A stretch of DNA of 64,000 nt, taken from the NCBI GenBank assembly GCA_029298735.1, contig JANSLP010000171.1:1-64000 (forward strand), in the 5' to 3' direction. Shown piece after piece: positions 10,857-22,200 of the stretch; within the stretch, counting starts at the first letter, position 1; each line of letters opens with the position of its first letter. Made by a program: the position numbers and the translations under genes. Under the pieces are notes generated by a model. It was not told the DNA's origin. It made no database searches and saw nothing but the letters and a program-made list of their open reading frames with translations. This DNA is from Ophiostoma sp. CBS 140.51 (taxonomy: Eukaryota; Ascomycota; Sordariomycetes; Ophiostomatales; Ophiostomataceae).

Positions 10857-13800
10857 GAGGTGCAACACAGTTTCCATTTTATTTATCTTTACTCCATTTA
10901 CAGACTTTTACACTTCGTTTCTTTTCTTCCATCTTTTTCGCTCCAACTTTCATGCCCAAGCCCTATACGATCAGCTTGTGGCCCATTTGTCTATCATTTG
11001 CATTCGGCGGTGTTGGAGGCTCCTTTGGCCTGGGCGCCCTGTCTTTTTTGGTTAACATTCTTTCTCGGTTCTTGTTCCTTGTCTTTTCCCTGTCAGATTC
11101 CCCCCTTTCCTTGTTTTCGGTTTCTATTTCTTGGACTGCATCTTCTTCTCTGGATCCTATTTCACTTGATTAATACCAGGCCACGCCTTTACACTATTAT
11201 ACCCTTTACGCAGACAAATAACACAGCTTTTAAGATTTAACTTTTAGTACATACAGTAGCCATCTTGCAATGCCCAACGTGATATGTCCTGACACGATAT
11301 GCAAAATCTAGAACCCTTTTACCAGGCGCATCCCAGCACACATCAAATCACATCCGATGCAACCGCACATCGACGATCGCTCTGGTGCACATCCACTCTG
11401 ACGCCGATAACTATGGATCTGGCACTTAGTGCACAGGCTGATAGCGAGAGGGAAGATATGAAAAGAAAAAAAAAAGGTTGGCACCCGTGCTCCAATACCG
11501 GGAATTACGGCGGCTTCGTGGGCTGCCGTTGCAGACAATGCACAGCGTGCAGACAGACACGCAGACATGCAGAAGCAGGGCATGGCCAACCTTATGCAAG
11601 CCGAGATATATCCATCTCCAAGAATATTCTTCTATATCTGGGCCAGATATATGCCATATCAGTCGTCCCCCGCTGGCCAAGGTGTCTTAATCTATTTTAT
11701 GGCACACACGGGGCACCTGATCGTGTCACTCGAAAAATGCCCAGCAAACATCAGAAGCATCGAAAATGCGACAGCGTGAAAATCGCAGCAAAATAATCGC
11801 AACAAGAGTCGCATCTCATACTTTGTGGTCAGAAAAGTCATTATGAAAAGTAGTGCCCTGGCAGAGCTGAAAAAAGGAAGCGAAGACACAATGGTGCAGT
11901 CTTGGCCAAATCCCAGCCAACGACTGGCCTCGAAGGACGACTTGCCTGCGATTGACGGGACATGCAGCAAAGCTCGCCAGTCATCATCAGCGCATCACTG
12001 CAACCAACCAGCCTCCCACCCAAAATGCACAAAAAGTCTCTGTTTCAGGCCTTCAAGAATTGTCCGTTGCTGGGCAGCCGCACTCGAGCTGCGGGGCCTT
12101 CCTTGCCCGGGAAGCTTGTGGGTGTGGGCTGGACCCACCCCCTTGCCTTCCCTCGACTTTTCTCTCAGTGGCGCACCTCGTAAAAAGGATCGGGAAGGAG
12201 CAGAGGGCTCGAGAGGCTAGGCCCAAACCTCTCTTTTCTCTCGTCTCTCTTTCTTTTTGGAGTGGGCAGGTTCCACGCCGGAAAGCAAAAATGGTGTGAA
12301 ATGGTGACCTCGTAATAATGTGACATGCGCGATGGACATGGCCTGTGCAGCAGAGTACTTTCGCAACAGCTGAGGAATCGCAGAAAGTAGCTGCCGACGA
12401 AAACAGAGGACGAGATGACAAGTGCCAACGTGCCAACGTGCCCTCGCACAAGTACCTCCACCGTGTAGCTTGGGTGTGCAAGGTACTTGTGAAGTTACGA
12501 CCGATGTGAGAGCTGATAGGATCTGTGGCTCCTGCCAGTTTGATGTCTTTTGTTATTTTTATCTTTATTTTTGGCCGAGTTTCCAGAGTCGCAGTTGCTG
12601 CGTTAGCGCAATCGACAAACCTGCTCCCGTCGTACCTTCTTGATTCTCGTGGGAGGGGCCCAGTCCAGCCCGAAAACGCCACCTCACCACCAAAAAAGAC
12701 CAAAAAGGCCAAAGGCAAGGGTGCGCCCATTGTTTACTCCTGCCTGCTCCACGGCACGTCATTGGTCCGGTTCACCCTTGGCGCTTCCCAAGCACAAACT
12801 CACCTTGTCGACACAGAGCTGTTCCCTACTCCGGAAACAAGCAGCGCCCTAACTCTTCGAGTAACCTCCATTGTTTCTCTCTTGTTTTTCTTATTTTCCT
12901 TATTTTCCTCGACTGCAAAATAGAGAGACAAAAAACGACAGACAAGCAATCACGAAGAAGAATGAGGACGCAAGCTACCTTGCAAGGCTAGCCAGTCGCT
13001 CTTTCCCCTCCCATTCTACTGTGTCCAAGGCCCATCTCGCCTGCCTTTCCGGATTGAAGCTTCTTTTTTCCCATCTGTTTCCTCTTTCGTCATCGTCCCT
13101 TCCCTGCCTTTGCGCACTCTATCTGCATCGATATATCCTTCCGTTTTTACTCGCAAGCAGGCCTCAGCCGAGATCTCGACCTCGACGACAACTCACATTC
13201 TCTCTCCCCTCCATTTACACCCACGCGGCCTCGACGGCGCCGATCGCCCACCCGCCATCCACCATCCACATTCCTGTTCCCGCGAACTTGACTCCAAACT
13301 CAACCATCTCCAAATACCCTTTTTTCGACACCCACAACAGCCATCCACTCACGGGCAACTGCATATCCCCTTTTTTTCTTCTCACAGCCGTTCTCTAGAC
13401 GGCTCCGACATCTCGGCGTCTCTGGCTGCCATGTGCTCAGAGTCCCGGGCTGAGCTTTGACCGACTTGGCCCCCGTCCTGTTGTGTAGCCGTCTTTGTTT
13501 ATTGCTCTGCTCCGGATCACAACAGCAGAACAAGCATGCCCTGCAGCACTCCGGTATGTGTTACCTTTTGTCCTCCCTCAGCTGTTCCCATTCGTTTTTA
13601 TTCTCCCCCTTTCCCCGCCCCCTTCATCTGTTGTTTTGTTTGGGACAGGCCGGAGCCCCGTACATATCGTCGAAGAAAACAAGACTAGATGATGCGGAGG
13701 GAAGCAAAACAAGAGAGGACGAGCAAGCGGTTGCGCAAATTCATGGTTCAGCAAAAATCGATTCGATTCGATCTGGATTGATTGCTGGCCCTTTCCAAAG

Positions 13801-14099
13801 CTGCGCTGATCTGCCGCTTCCCATCAACCTTATTTTCTTGCCTTTTCTGTTCTCGTCTTTATTCTCTCCTCATCGACGGCAGTCCCGTTCCCACACCTCT
13901 CGTGTAGCCCATGTGCGCGAGCATTCCGGTGCTCAAGAATCGTGCTGCCCCATGCCCCATCCCTTGCCTCTTCCCATGCCACGCACCGCTGCCATGGAGC
14001 TTGCTCAACAACAAGGAATGCAACTAACCCTTTTGTCTTATTTCCCCGTTTTCTTTTTCGCCCTCTAGTCAGACATTTCTTCACAAGTAGTAGAACACC
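10857..14099. other. Intergenic region and probable leader of the giant-protein gene
   Basis: No supported gene. The left part is the T-rich 3' flank of the preceding gene. From about 12850 to 14090 the plus strand is strongly pyrimidine-rich, as expected for a long promoter and leader of the 14100 gene. A possible leader exon with a short upstream ORF (ATG 13536) and a GTATGT...CAG intron (13554-13648) can be drawn but has no clear branch point. Confidence 0.45.
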
Positions 14100-17000
14100 A
14101 TGCCTTCTGCTAGCCAAGTCGCCAGCGACGACGACGATGTCTCGTCTTCCTCGTCTTCCTCCTCATCCGATCCCTCACAATCGACATACCGGGCCGCCAC
14201 ACCGAAGAAACAGAAACCCGGCAATGCCACGCCATCCACACCGAAGAATCGAAATATCTCTGCTGGTCAGACACCTAAGAGTGCGCCTGCCGCAGCCGCC
14301 GCCGCAGGACCAGGCGGTGCTGCTGGTGCTGCAGCCGGCGCTGCCAACCGGCCTCGTCGTCTCTCGCAGACCCCAAAAGTCCAGCCGACCCTCCTCACAG
14401 ACTTCTTCCTCGGTCGCCAGTCACAAGTACGAGTCCAAGCACAACGCAAGAGAATGAACGATGCCGCTGCAGTCAAAGCAGAGATGCGCACAGCGATGCG
14501 CCAGTCCTCTGTCATGAGACTACAACAACCCGGTGGTGTTCGAGATCGTGTCAAGAACTGGCAAAAAGCCAACGCTGCCGCCATGGTCAATGGCGACCCT
14601 GAAGTCGAGCCGAGCGAACCAACAGAGGTCGCAGTCGGTGCGGACGACAAGAGCGTCACCGAAGAAGACCGCATCCGCATACGAGCCCGTCAAAAACTAC
14701 GGGCCTCAAAACCACCACCAGCCAGAAAGGAGTACCCCAAGACCGACGGCGAAGACAACGGTCCTAGCAACGGCCCCCGAAAGAAGGGCAACGCCGGCCT
14801 CAAGGACAGGTCCGGCAAGTCGGAGGGTGATAGCGAAAGCGATCCGGGCTACGACGTCTTTGATGACCCTGGGCCGAGTCCAAAATTCAACACCATGAAA
14901 GCGCCAAAGGGCAGAAAGGGCCTGAACGACGAGGCTAATGTCGGGGAAGGTAGTCCACCTAAGAAGAGGATCATCAGCGACGAACACTGGATGAAGCGGA
15001 GAAATCGAACCTCGCCAAAGACCCGAAGCCCAAAAACGAAGCCAGGAGCTGCCGCCGCAGGCGGATCTCCCATGCCGATTCCAAAAGACTTCCTTCAGCG
15101 GACAGCACCGAACCCGACTGTCAAAAACAAAATCAAAGACTGGGCCATGAGAGTCGAGCCACCCAACCCCGCGAAACCAAAAGAAAGCGCCCAGAAAGCC
15201 CGGGACCTCGCAAACGACGACGAGAGTGATGTGACCAAGACAGCGGGACCGACGAGCTGGCGTAGTGCGCCTGACGACGGGATTCGTGTCCGGCCAATCC
15301 GCTCGACGAGGTCTGCCGAAGACAGCCGGGCTCAGCAGCACCAGCGGGCAGCAAAGGACAGCAACACGACGCGCTGGAAGAAGATGCAAACCGATGACGG
15401 CATCCGCGTCAGGCCAATGCTTCCCAACGAATCGGCTGAAGACCTCATTGAAGTGATTCTCTCGGATGAGGAGCGCGCCACTTCAATCAAGAAGAAGTCT
15501 CTGCCAAACGACGGCATCCGGGTGCGCCCTGTCAGAGAATCGACACCAAACGACGACACCAAGGAGAACAGCAACACCAAGCGCCGAGTCTCGTCAACAA
15601 AAAAGAACACGCCTATGCCGCCACTGTCACAAGAGCGACCCAGGCCCTACTCTCACACCACATCCACCACCACACGCAGTGCACTAACAGAGACCACACA
15701 GCGTGAAGAATCATCTCTCGGCCCTGAACAGCCCGTCACTGAGGAGCACGAGTCAGTTCTCGATACCCCCACAAAGAAGCCCGTTTCAAGACCTCGGCCA
15801 AGGGCAAAGGGCAAAGAGCCAATGCGGCGGAGGCGGACTCCTAGTCCCACTGAGACGCGGGGTGACGAAGCAACAACAAGGACCGGTTCTTTCCATGAGG
15901 GTTCAGAGGGTTCTTGGTCAGGCGATGATGGCGAAAATTCCATCGCCGACTCCTACGGACCCTCCACCGTCCCACCAAAGTCTCTGGCCGATATTCCTGT
16001 GGGATACTCTGCCTTCAGCGAGCTCGACTTACCCATCCGGGGAGAGGGCGGGAGAGGACGGCCCCGCGCCGTGCGGAAAGAGAGCTTCAAGGGTGTTCCT
16101 AGTGTTCTGAAGAAGGTCGTCAGCGAGGGCAAGAAGATCCTCCACGACAAGGTCGACCCTCCAAAGCCTGTCGTGAACCAGCCGCCCAGCATCGAGAACT
16201 GGCTGCACGGCACAGTCGACCCATTTGTCGAGCCAGTCCCGGCACGGAAGGTCTCATCAGCACAAGCTCGCCAATCAACTGAGACGCAGTGGAAGAAGGA
16301 TGCCCAGAAACGATCAACATCCGAGTCTCGGAAACGGCCCACCGAGCCATCTCCCACGCGGTCTCCGAAAGAGGCCCGCAAAGTTAGCAGCCAGAAGGAC
16401 TCGGAGTTCAAGTCGACAGCCCCGGCTGAGACAGACTACACTGCCACCGACATCACTGGGACTACGGGCATCACTGAGGCCACCGGCACCACTGGAACAA
16501 CCGGAACAACTGCGACGAAGACGACGCCGGTAAAGACTCGCTCCTCACCAGCAACGACACCCGAGCCAGCTCCTGAAACACCAAAGTCAAAGACGGAGAC
16601 GCCAGCAAGCGGTCTCAAGCGGAGTGGTGCCACTAGAAGTGCCGCCTCTCCTCTAAAGTCAGGTAGTGCCAAGAAGCCCTTCAGAGAACTTCTCCGCGAT
16701 GCTTTCCGCGGCGAGTCTGGCGTGGTGTACAAAGACAAAGCACCAACATCATACCCCAGCTACGAGACCGGACGAGACCGCGGCCGGTACATGGGTACAG
16801 ACTCTGAAGACAGCTACGAGGATACTCTGGACCAACGGAAACCCCGCCGTCGCTCATCTGGTGCCTCGGCCAAGAGTGGTACACTTACTGAATTCACAGA
16901 ATCAGCTGTTGATTCTGGCTACACTGAGAGCACCGATGCAAGCAGCAGTTTTGTTAGCTCTGCCACACCCTCGTCAGGTCTCCCCAGGCGCCGCCCGCCG

Positions 17001-20000
17001 CCCACAAGCGGTGACCACGAGTTGTCGACCATTGTGTCTGTCGAGTCGTATAGTACCCAAGCTTCCGATACAATGTCTACCATCTCCGAGTCTACCGTGA
17101 CGCAAGATACCATCCTTACCAAGGGCTCAGGCGATCTGTCGCGACGGAGGAGCCAAAAATCCTCCACAGGCCTCAAGCGTCGCTTAACCAAGCACTCTGA
17201 CCTTGTTTCTGTCTTGTCACTGCCAGAGGACTCCCAGCTGCCAGCACGTACAAGAAGCATCCGTCTCGCCCGCAGCCTGCACAGAAAGACAAGCAAGCTC
17301 GACAACGCCAATCTCGACGACCTGCTTCTGGAGTTCCAAGAAGACGAAAACATCTACCGCAGAGAACTCAAGACCATGGCCTGTGGTGTCATCCCAGTCC
17401 TTTTGACACAATTCGTGGACAAGAACGGCGACAGCAGAGCTACGGACGTCTTCCGCGCCGACCTTTCTAACCACAAGGCCGACATTATGTCACGGGCCGT
17501 CGTCAACATGGGCGTTGCCCTCGAGAAGCTGAGCCTGCTGCATCAGTTTGTTCCCTTTACTGATGCGCCTCGCATGGTGGACTGGCTAGAGAAAGTCTAT
17601 CCCATCTACAACAACTACCTCGATGTCTGGCGTTTGGGATTCCAGGGTGTCATTGTGAACCTGGCGCCGGCAGCTGGCAAGTCGGCTGAAGAGGACTCGC
17701 TCGTCAACGGTATGGAGCGCAACGAGGAAGGTGATGTCCTCGATGAGAACGGCGAGAGAGTTGACGTCGCATACTTTCTGAGGCGTCCCCTGGTGCGGAT
17801 TAAATGGATGCTCAAGTTCGCAAAGGGAGTCAACATCATTCTCGGCAGAGGTGTAGCAGGCGACATTGTCTACAAGCTCGAAAACCTGCACGAAAAGGCA
17901 AAACGGCGCAACCGGGAAGAGACGGCTCGCAAGGTGGACGAAGATGCGAGCAACACCGATACGACGCGTGTGCGCGACCTCCGTAATCTTGCAATCCTCG
18001 ACAACGTCCACATCGACCAGACACGGCAGGTGAGCGCCAAGGACTGGTTTGATTTGAGCCTGTCGCACTCCAATGGCCAGAGACTAGAGTGCCAGGTCGA
18101 ACTCATCTTCCGCGACAAGATCAGCGACGCTTCTGATCGCGGCGATGTCCTCATCCGTGAGACTGGCGGCGGTGACCGGTCCTGGCTCCTGTTCCCTCCG
18201 ATCCCCAGATCGCAAATCTCAGCATGCAAGGGCAACGACAACCTCACTCTGACGGTGATGATCCGCGACACGTACAAGGGCCGCGAGTGGTACGAACTAA
18301 TCACTATTGTCGCCGAGCTCGACGAGACAGCAGCAGACTGGCTCGACATCCTGGGCACAAGCCCAGTTCCGCCACCAGCATCCAACCGCATGTCCTTGAC
18401 GCCCCGCAAGGCCGAGGAGTCAGATGTGCCCGTTGGCGAGAGAAAATTCAACGCAGAAGAGGCGCGGCCAGAGAGCCCAAGATCCCCGACGACTCCGACC
18501 CGGTACCACAAACGCAGACCATCTGCCCCGGCAGTGCATCCTCCTCGCAGCGACTCTTTAAGCCACCCGCTGCGTGAGGACATGCGCCCAGATCCAGCTC
18601 AACTGAAATCGTCTGCCAGTGCACCCTCGATCCGCGACGATGGCGCTCCTCCACCACCTGCCCACCGCGCACCCGTGACCAAATCGACTCCCATCATCGA
18701 ACCCCCAGTCGACCTCAACCCCCCAGCACGGGTTCGCCGCCGCACGTCGTCGCCCCTAAAGCACGAATACCACCCATCCGACATCTCATCAGGAAGTGAC
18801 TCGACCTCTGAGAGCTCTGGCTCCGAGTCGGATTCGTCTTCAGATGGAGAGCTTGAGGAAGACGATGTGCCCGACACGCTCCCTGGCATCAGCATCAAGC
18901 ACCCGGACCTTGGCGCCGCAGAATCGGTTGTTTCGGAGAGTAGTATCACACCCTCCAATTCTGCGTCGCAAGCGGGTGTTCCTGGCCTCCAAGCCTCGTA
19001 CCCGTCAGAGTACAACCTGCAGCTTATGGCCTCCATCTCCTACTGGTCCAACAGAAAGGGCGTGTGGAAGGACCTGGGTGAGCCCTTCAGTGCCATTGTC
19101 ATCACACCCGGTCTAATCGAGGCCTATGTGCCCGGTACAAATATGACAAGCACCAAGCACGGCCCCGGATTCAATAGCCAGTCCACCCTCGAGCTCGAGG
19201 CTGGCGCTCCTCGGCCACTCATCGCCCTGGATCTCACTCCCCTCGTCATGATCCGACAGAGCACCGTCGTCGATCTGGAGATCCGGTCACCCGTCCGGTC
19301 CTTTGCCAAATACTGTCACCTCGATGCCAATATTTTCCGCTTCCGCGCACAATCACCTGGTGAGCTTGTCAACCTTTACACGGCAGTGCACCAGTCACGG
19401 ATGAACAACGCCAAATTCAAGGCTCTCGAAGAGGAGGCTCGCTTCCGCTCCTTCGGCCAGCCTCAGCCGACGGGCGATGCAGGCGACGATACGAGCAGCC
19501 ACCGCCGCCGGAGCTGGTTCGGCCGCAAGAACAGCTACCGCGCATCAACACGGGCGCCCTCGCAGTCCCAGGGCAGCTCGTCCAGTGTTTCCGCAACCAG
19601 CTTCCTGCGCAGACTGACAGGCGGCGGCAACATGGCATTCAACATCAATGATTCAACTGTGGACCGGCAAAGCCGTGCCGGTAGCGGCGGTGCCAGCTTC
19701 TACACTTCGTCCGGGTCCTCTTCTGCTGGCGGTGGAGGCTTCTCGTTCACAACCCCCCGCTCGCCCTCTGTCAGTTTGGCAGAGAGCAGCAACCGCGGTA
19801 TCCAAGCGCTTGGGTCGTCCAACATTAGGATGCGCTGCCACTTGCAGACATCCGCCAACAAGTGGGAAGACCGCGGCAACTGTTTCTTGACGATTGCAAA
19901 GCCGCCGCCCGGCGTGCGTCAAGAGCTGACCATCTACCACGGCCTTGAGAAGCGGGTGTTGGTCGTGTCCATTCCTAAAAAATCCAGCGAGAAGCCGCTC

Positions 20001-20228
20001 GTGGTGGTCGACGTGGTCGTCGGCAGTGCGTGCTTCTCGAGACTGGCCGCGCGCGGCATCGTCCTCAATGTGTGGGAGGAGATCCGCGACGAGCAGAACC
20101 GGGTGGGTTCAGTGCCATCAACGGGCGCCGTCAGCGGACGCGTTCGCAAGTGGTGCTTCCAGTTCTCCAGCGCAGCCGTGGCCAGTTGGGTCTTTGGCCT
20201 CGTGGCCTCGGAGGTCCAAATTGCGTAG
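14100..20228 (+). CDS. Giant scaffold/signalling-like protein with DH-like and PH-like regions
   Basis: The single 6.1 kb exon encodes 2042 residues. Residues 1-1050 are low-complexity and basic/Ser-rich. They include a poly-Ser run near 15, three DGIRVRP motifs (393, 433, 471) and a Thr/Gly-rich tract near 780-800. From about 1065 a helical region begins with LLLEFQEDENIYRREL and continues through WLEKVYPIYNNYLDVWRLGFQG. It resembles the first helices of a RhoGEF (DH) domain and is followed at about 1290-1425 by a PH-like strand-rich segment (WFDLSLSH, WLLFPPIPRSQI, EWYELITIVAEL). Two more globular segments follow at about 1636-1790 and 1905-2042, the last ending in a helix typical of PH folds. 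These assignments are by eye. The family looks conserved in filamentous ascomycetes, but I cannot name it. An AATAAA lies at 20349. Confidence 0.8.
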   Translation: MPSASQVASDDDDVSSSSSSSSSDPSQSTYRAATPKKQKPGNATPSTPKNRNISAGQTPKSAPAAAAAAGPGGAAGAAAGAANRPRRLSQTPKVQPTLLTDFFLGRQSQVRVQAQRKRMNDAAAVKAEMRTAMRQSSVMRLQQPGGVRDRVKNWQKANAAAMVNGDPEVEPSEPTEVAVGADDKSVTEEDRIRIRARQKLRASKPPPARKEYPKTDGEDNGPSNGPRKKGNAGLKDRSGKSEGDSESDPGYDVFDDPGPSPKFNTMKAPKGRKGLNDEANVGEGSPPKKRIISDEHWMKRRNRTSPKTRSPKTKPGAAAAGGSPMPIPKDFLQRTAPNPTVKNKIKDWAMRVEPPNPAKPKESAQKARDLANDDESDVTKTAGPTSWRSAPDDGIRVRPIRSTRSAEDSRAQQHQRAAKDSNTTRWKKMQTDDGIRVRPMLPNESAEDLIEVILSDEERATSIKKKSLPNDGIRVRPVRESTPNDDTKENSNTKRRVSSTKKNTPMPPLSQERPRPYSHTTSTTTRSALTETTQREESSLGPEQPVTEEHESVLDTPTKKPVSRPRPRAKGKEPMRRRRTPSPTETRGDEATTRTGSFHEGSEGSWSGDDGENSIADSYGPSTVPPKSLADIPVGYSAFSELDLPIRGEGGRGRPRAVRKESFKGVPSVLKKVVSEGKKILHDKVDPPKPVVNQPPSIENWLHGTVDPFVEPVPARKVSSAQARQSTETQWKKDAQKRSTSESRKRPTEPSPTRSPKEARKVSSQKDSEFKSTAPAETDYTATDITGTTGITEATGTTGTTGTTATKTTPVKTRSSPATTPEPAPETPKSKTETPASGLKRSGATRSAASPLKSGSAKKPFRELLRDAFRGESGVVYKDKAPTSYPSYETGRDRGRYMGTDSEDSYEDTLDQRKPRRRSSGASAKSGTLTEFTESAVDSGYTESTDASSSFVSSATPSSGLPRRRPPPTSGDHELSTIVSVESYSTQASDTMSTISESTVTQDTILTKGSGDLSRRRSQKSSTGLKRRLTKHSDLVSVLSLPEDSQLPARTRSIRLARSLHRKTSKLDNANLDDLLLEFQEDENIYRRELKTMACGVIPVLLTQFVDKNGDSRATDVFRADLSNHKADIMSRAVVNMGVALEKLSLLHQFVPFTDAPRMVDWLEKVYPIYNNYLDVWRLGFQGVIVNLAPAAGKSAEEDSLVNGMERNEEGDVLDENGERVDVAYFLRRPLVRIKWMLKFAKGVNIILGRGVAGDIVYKLENLHEKAKRRNREETARKVDEDASNTDTTRVRDLRNLAILDNVHIDQTRQVSAKDWFDLSLSHSNGQRLECQVELIFRDKISDASDRGDVLIRETGGGDRSWLLFPPIPRSQISACKGNDNLTLTVMIRDTYKGREWYELITIVAELDETAADWLDILGTSPVPPPASNRMSLTPRKAEESDVPVGERKFNAEEARPESPRSPTTPTRYHKRRPSAPAVHPPRSDSLSHPLREDMRPDPAQLKSSASAPSIRDDGAPPPPAHRAPVTKSTPIIEPPVDLNPPARVRRRTSSPLKHEYHPSDISSGSDSTSESSGSESDSSSDGELEEDDVPDTLPGISIKHPDLGAAESVVSESSITPSNSASQAGVPGLQASYPSEYNLQLMASISYWSNRKGVWKDLGEPFSAIVITPGLIEAYVPGTNMTSTKHGPGFNSQSTLELEAGAPRPLIALDLTPLVMIRQSTVVDLEIRSPVRSFAKYCHLDANIFRFRAQSPGELVNLYTAVHQSRMNNAKFKALEEEARFRSFGQPQPTGDAGDDTSSHRRRSWFGRKNSYRASTRAPSQSQGSSSSVSATSFLRRLTGGGNMAFNINDSTVDRQSRAGSGGASFYTSSGSSSAGGGGFSFTTPRSPSVSLAESSNRGIQALGSSNIRMRCHLQTSANKWEDRGNCFLTIAKPPPGVRQELTIYHGLEKRVLVVSIPKKSSEKPLVVVDVVVGSACFSRLAARGIVLNVWEEIRDEQNRVGSVPSTGAVSGRVRKWCFQFSSAAVASWVFGLVASEVQIA

Positions 20229-20980
20229 TCTTGTCTATGCACACAAGAGTAACAACCTTTTTGTATTTTTTTTTGTCTTCCTTTTGTCTTTTGTCTTCTT
20301 GCTGCCATTTTTTATCGTTTTGACTTCAGCTTTTTTATGGGTGGCCTGAATAAACGATGCAACGACGTTTGTGGAGTTCTTTTTTTCTTGTTCTTTTCTT
20401 TCTCCCCTTTTTTGGGTGGCTTTTTGTTACCATGTTCTGAACATACCTTTAATATTTTTGTTCCTTTGTCTTGTTTTCTCTTGTCTCTTATCTTTCTTCT
20501 TTTTCTTTGAGCGTATGGGCGAAGCGAAAAAGGACAAATACCCAGGGCGTGGCGCTGTCATTTTATGTTTTCTCCAAAGTCACATAGATCCTTTCTTCGA
20601 GTTTTTTCAATATCACGGTGCTTATTCATATGAAATGATTGGTTACACAAGAGTGAAAGCTCACAAACAAAACATGTGAAAAGAACGTTAAGTGAGTTAT
20701 GAGGTGAGAGGTGGCGATGAGTTGGCTTACATAATACTTTCTTTATCTACAGCGCACATTACACTAAACTTCAGGGGCACCTAGATTCTCAGGCCCTGAA
20801 GTGAGAATGGCAACCGCATCCAGTTGCTGGTTCTACTTCTGGCATTCTTGGACATATCATGTCACTCGCAATTTTTCGCAGTCTTTTGAGGCCGCATCTT
20901 GATCTGAAGTTGTCCACCCATTCTCCATCGCCGCACCTTCATGGAACACGCTGTCCCAAATCTCACTGCCCACCACCCAC
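20229..20980. other. Intergenic, 3' flank of giant gene and promoter of SFR1
   Basis: T-rich plus strand with an AATAAA polyadenylation-like signal at 20349-20354, about 120 nt after the stop of the giant-protein gene. The right part is ordinary sequence leading to the SFR1 start. No gene supported. Confidence 0.5.
20349..20354 (+). terminator. Polyadenylation signal candidate
   Basis: AATAAA about 120 nt downstream of the stop at 20228, at a normal distance for a fungal 3' UTR. Confidence 0.4.
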
Positions 20981-21876
20981 ATGTTGACACCAGCGGCCAA
21001 GCGCCGGCGCCGGGCAGAAGCGGCATCGGCCACGCTCTCGCGGCCCTTTCGATCACCTTCAATTCGCCGAGATGGAGCTTTGGGAGTCAACTCACCAAAA
21101 GTTACACCAGGGACCAAGGACGAAGAAGCGAGAAGAGTCACAGCACCTGTTGCCTCACATTCTACGACATCGGCCAAAGACGAACCGCCATCGGCGGCAG
21201 TATCGCCTGAACGGATACACAAGCGGAGAAGGCCACCAAGTCGGTTAAAAGAGGGCACAGAACCTCTGAAGAAAGAATTCCCAATATCATTAGACAGTCT
21301 CCTGGATCAGTTCTCCCTTGACCTAGACGCCGGCGACAAAGTCATCGTGGATGCTCGAACATCAACCAGCCCACAAGAAAAACAAACCGCAAGCAGAGCG
21401 AAGAAGAAAACGGATAATGACTATGGAAAAGACAGCAATAAGGAGCTGCGTGAGCTCATTGTGCGCTGGAAAGAAGCTGGTCGCCTCGCAGCTGATGAGC
21501 TATTCTCCATCATCTCGGAGCGGGTAACCGCGGTCGGTGGCGTCAGAGCGTGGCGTGCCATGTCGTTGTCACAGGCACAAGAAGACAGTATCAGCAGTCA
21601 GAAGAACGCCGGGAGGCGAAGGAAAGGGCAAGATGACGATGGTAGTGGAGACGAGGACAACCAAAATGAGGTCGAAGACGAAGACGAAGTCGACGACGGG
21701 GATAAGGAGGAGAATGACGATAAAGCTGAAGAGAGTCAAGTAAGTCTTCTTTTTCGACCAAACATCAAAATTATTTACTGACCTGTAAGGACTTCACAAT
21801 GGCTACGATGTTGGCGAGTATGGGCGTTGACTTGGATCTTCTCGGCTACGACGAGACTGAAGAGGGATGGAAATGA
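20981..21876 (+). CDS. SFR1: Swi5-dependent recombination factor Sfr1/Mei5-like
   Basis: Two exons, 20981-21739 and 21790-21876, are separated by a 50-nt intron (GTAAGT donor, TTTACTGAC branch, TAAG acceptor) and give 281 residues. The basic N-terminus (AAKRRRR) suits a nuclear, DNA-binding protein. The middle has the family helix LRELIVRWKEAGRLAADELF followed by VGGVRAWRAM. After an acidic stretch, exon 2 supplies FTMATMLASMGVDLDLLGYDE, the C-terminal signature of Mei5/Sfr1 (Dds20) proteins. Sfr1 pairs with Swi5 to stimulate Rad51/Dmc1 strand exchange in homologous recombination. Without splicing the frame would end in an unrelated tail and lose this signature, which supports the intron. It is convergent with the next gene. 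Confidence 0.85.
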
Positions 21877-22200
21877 TAGACAAATTCGCGATGATATAGA
21901 CGATTAGATACCCGGTACAGTGTTGATCACCAACACAGACCACAAATATAGAAGCATATATCGTATTCTCATTATATCTACTGTACACTAAACAGGTCTA
22001 TCTTGACCATCTGTTTGTAAAGCTGCTGTGGTCGACTCTAGACTCTAGCCAGAGAGGCGTGGATATATATAAAACAAAAAAGACAAACCCGGGTATTACA
22101 GAACGCCATTAACTAAGCTGGACAAACGCTCTTTTAGAGGGAGAGGGAAAGGGAGAGTAGAGGGGGCACTGATGGAAAGGACTGGACACCAAGTCATCGT

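Noticed and set aside
12053..12730. 225-codon minus-strand open frame
   Set aside because: No recognisable domain and compositional translation of intergenic DNA.
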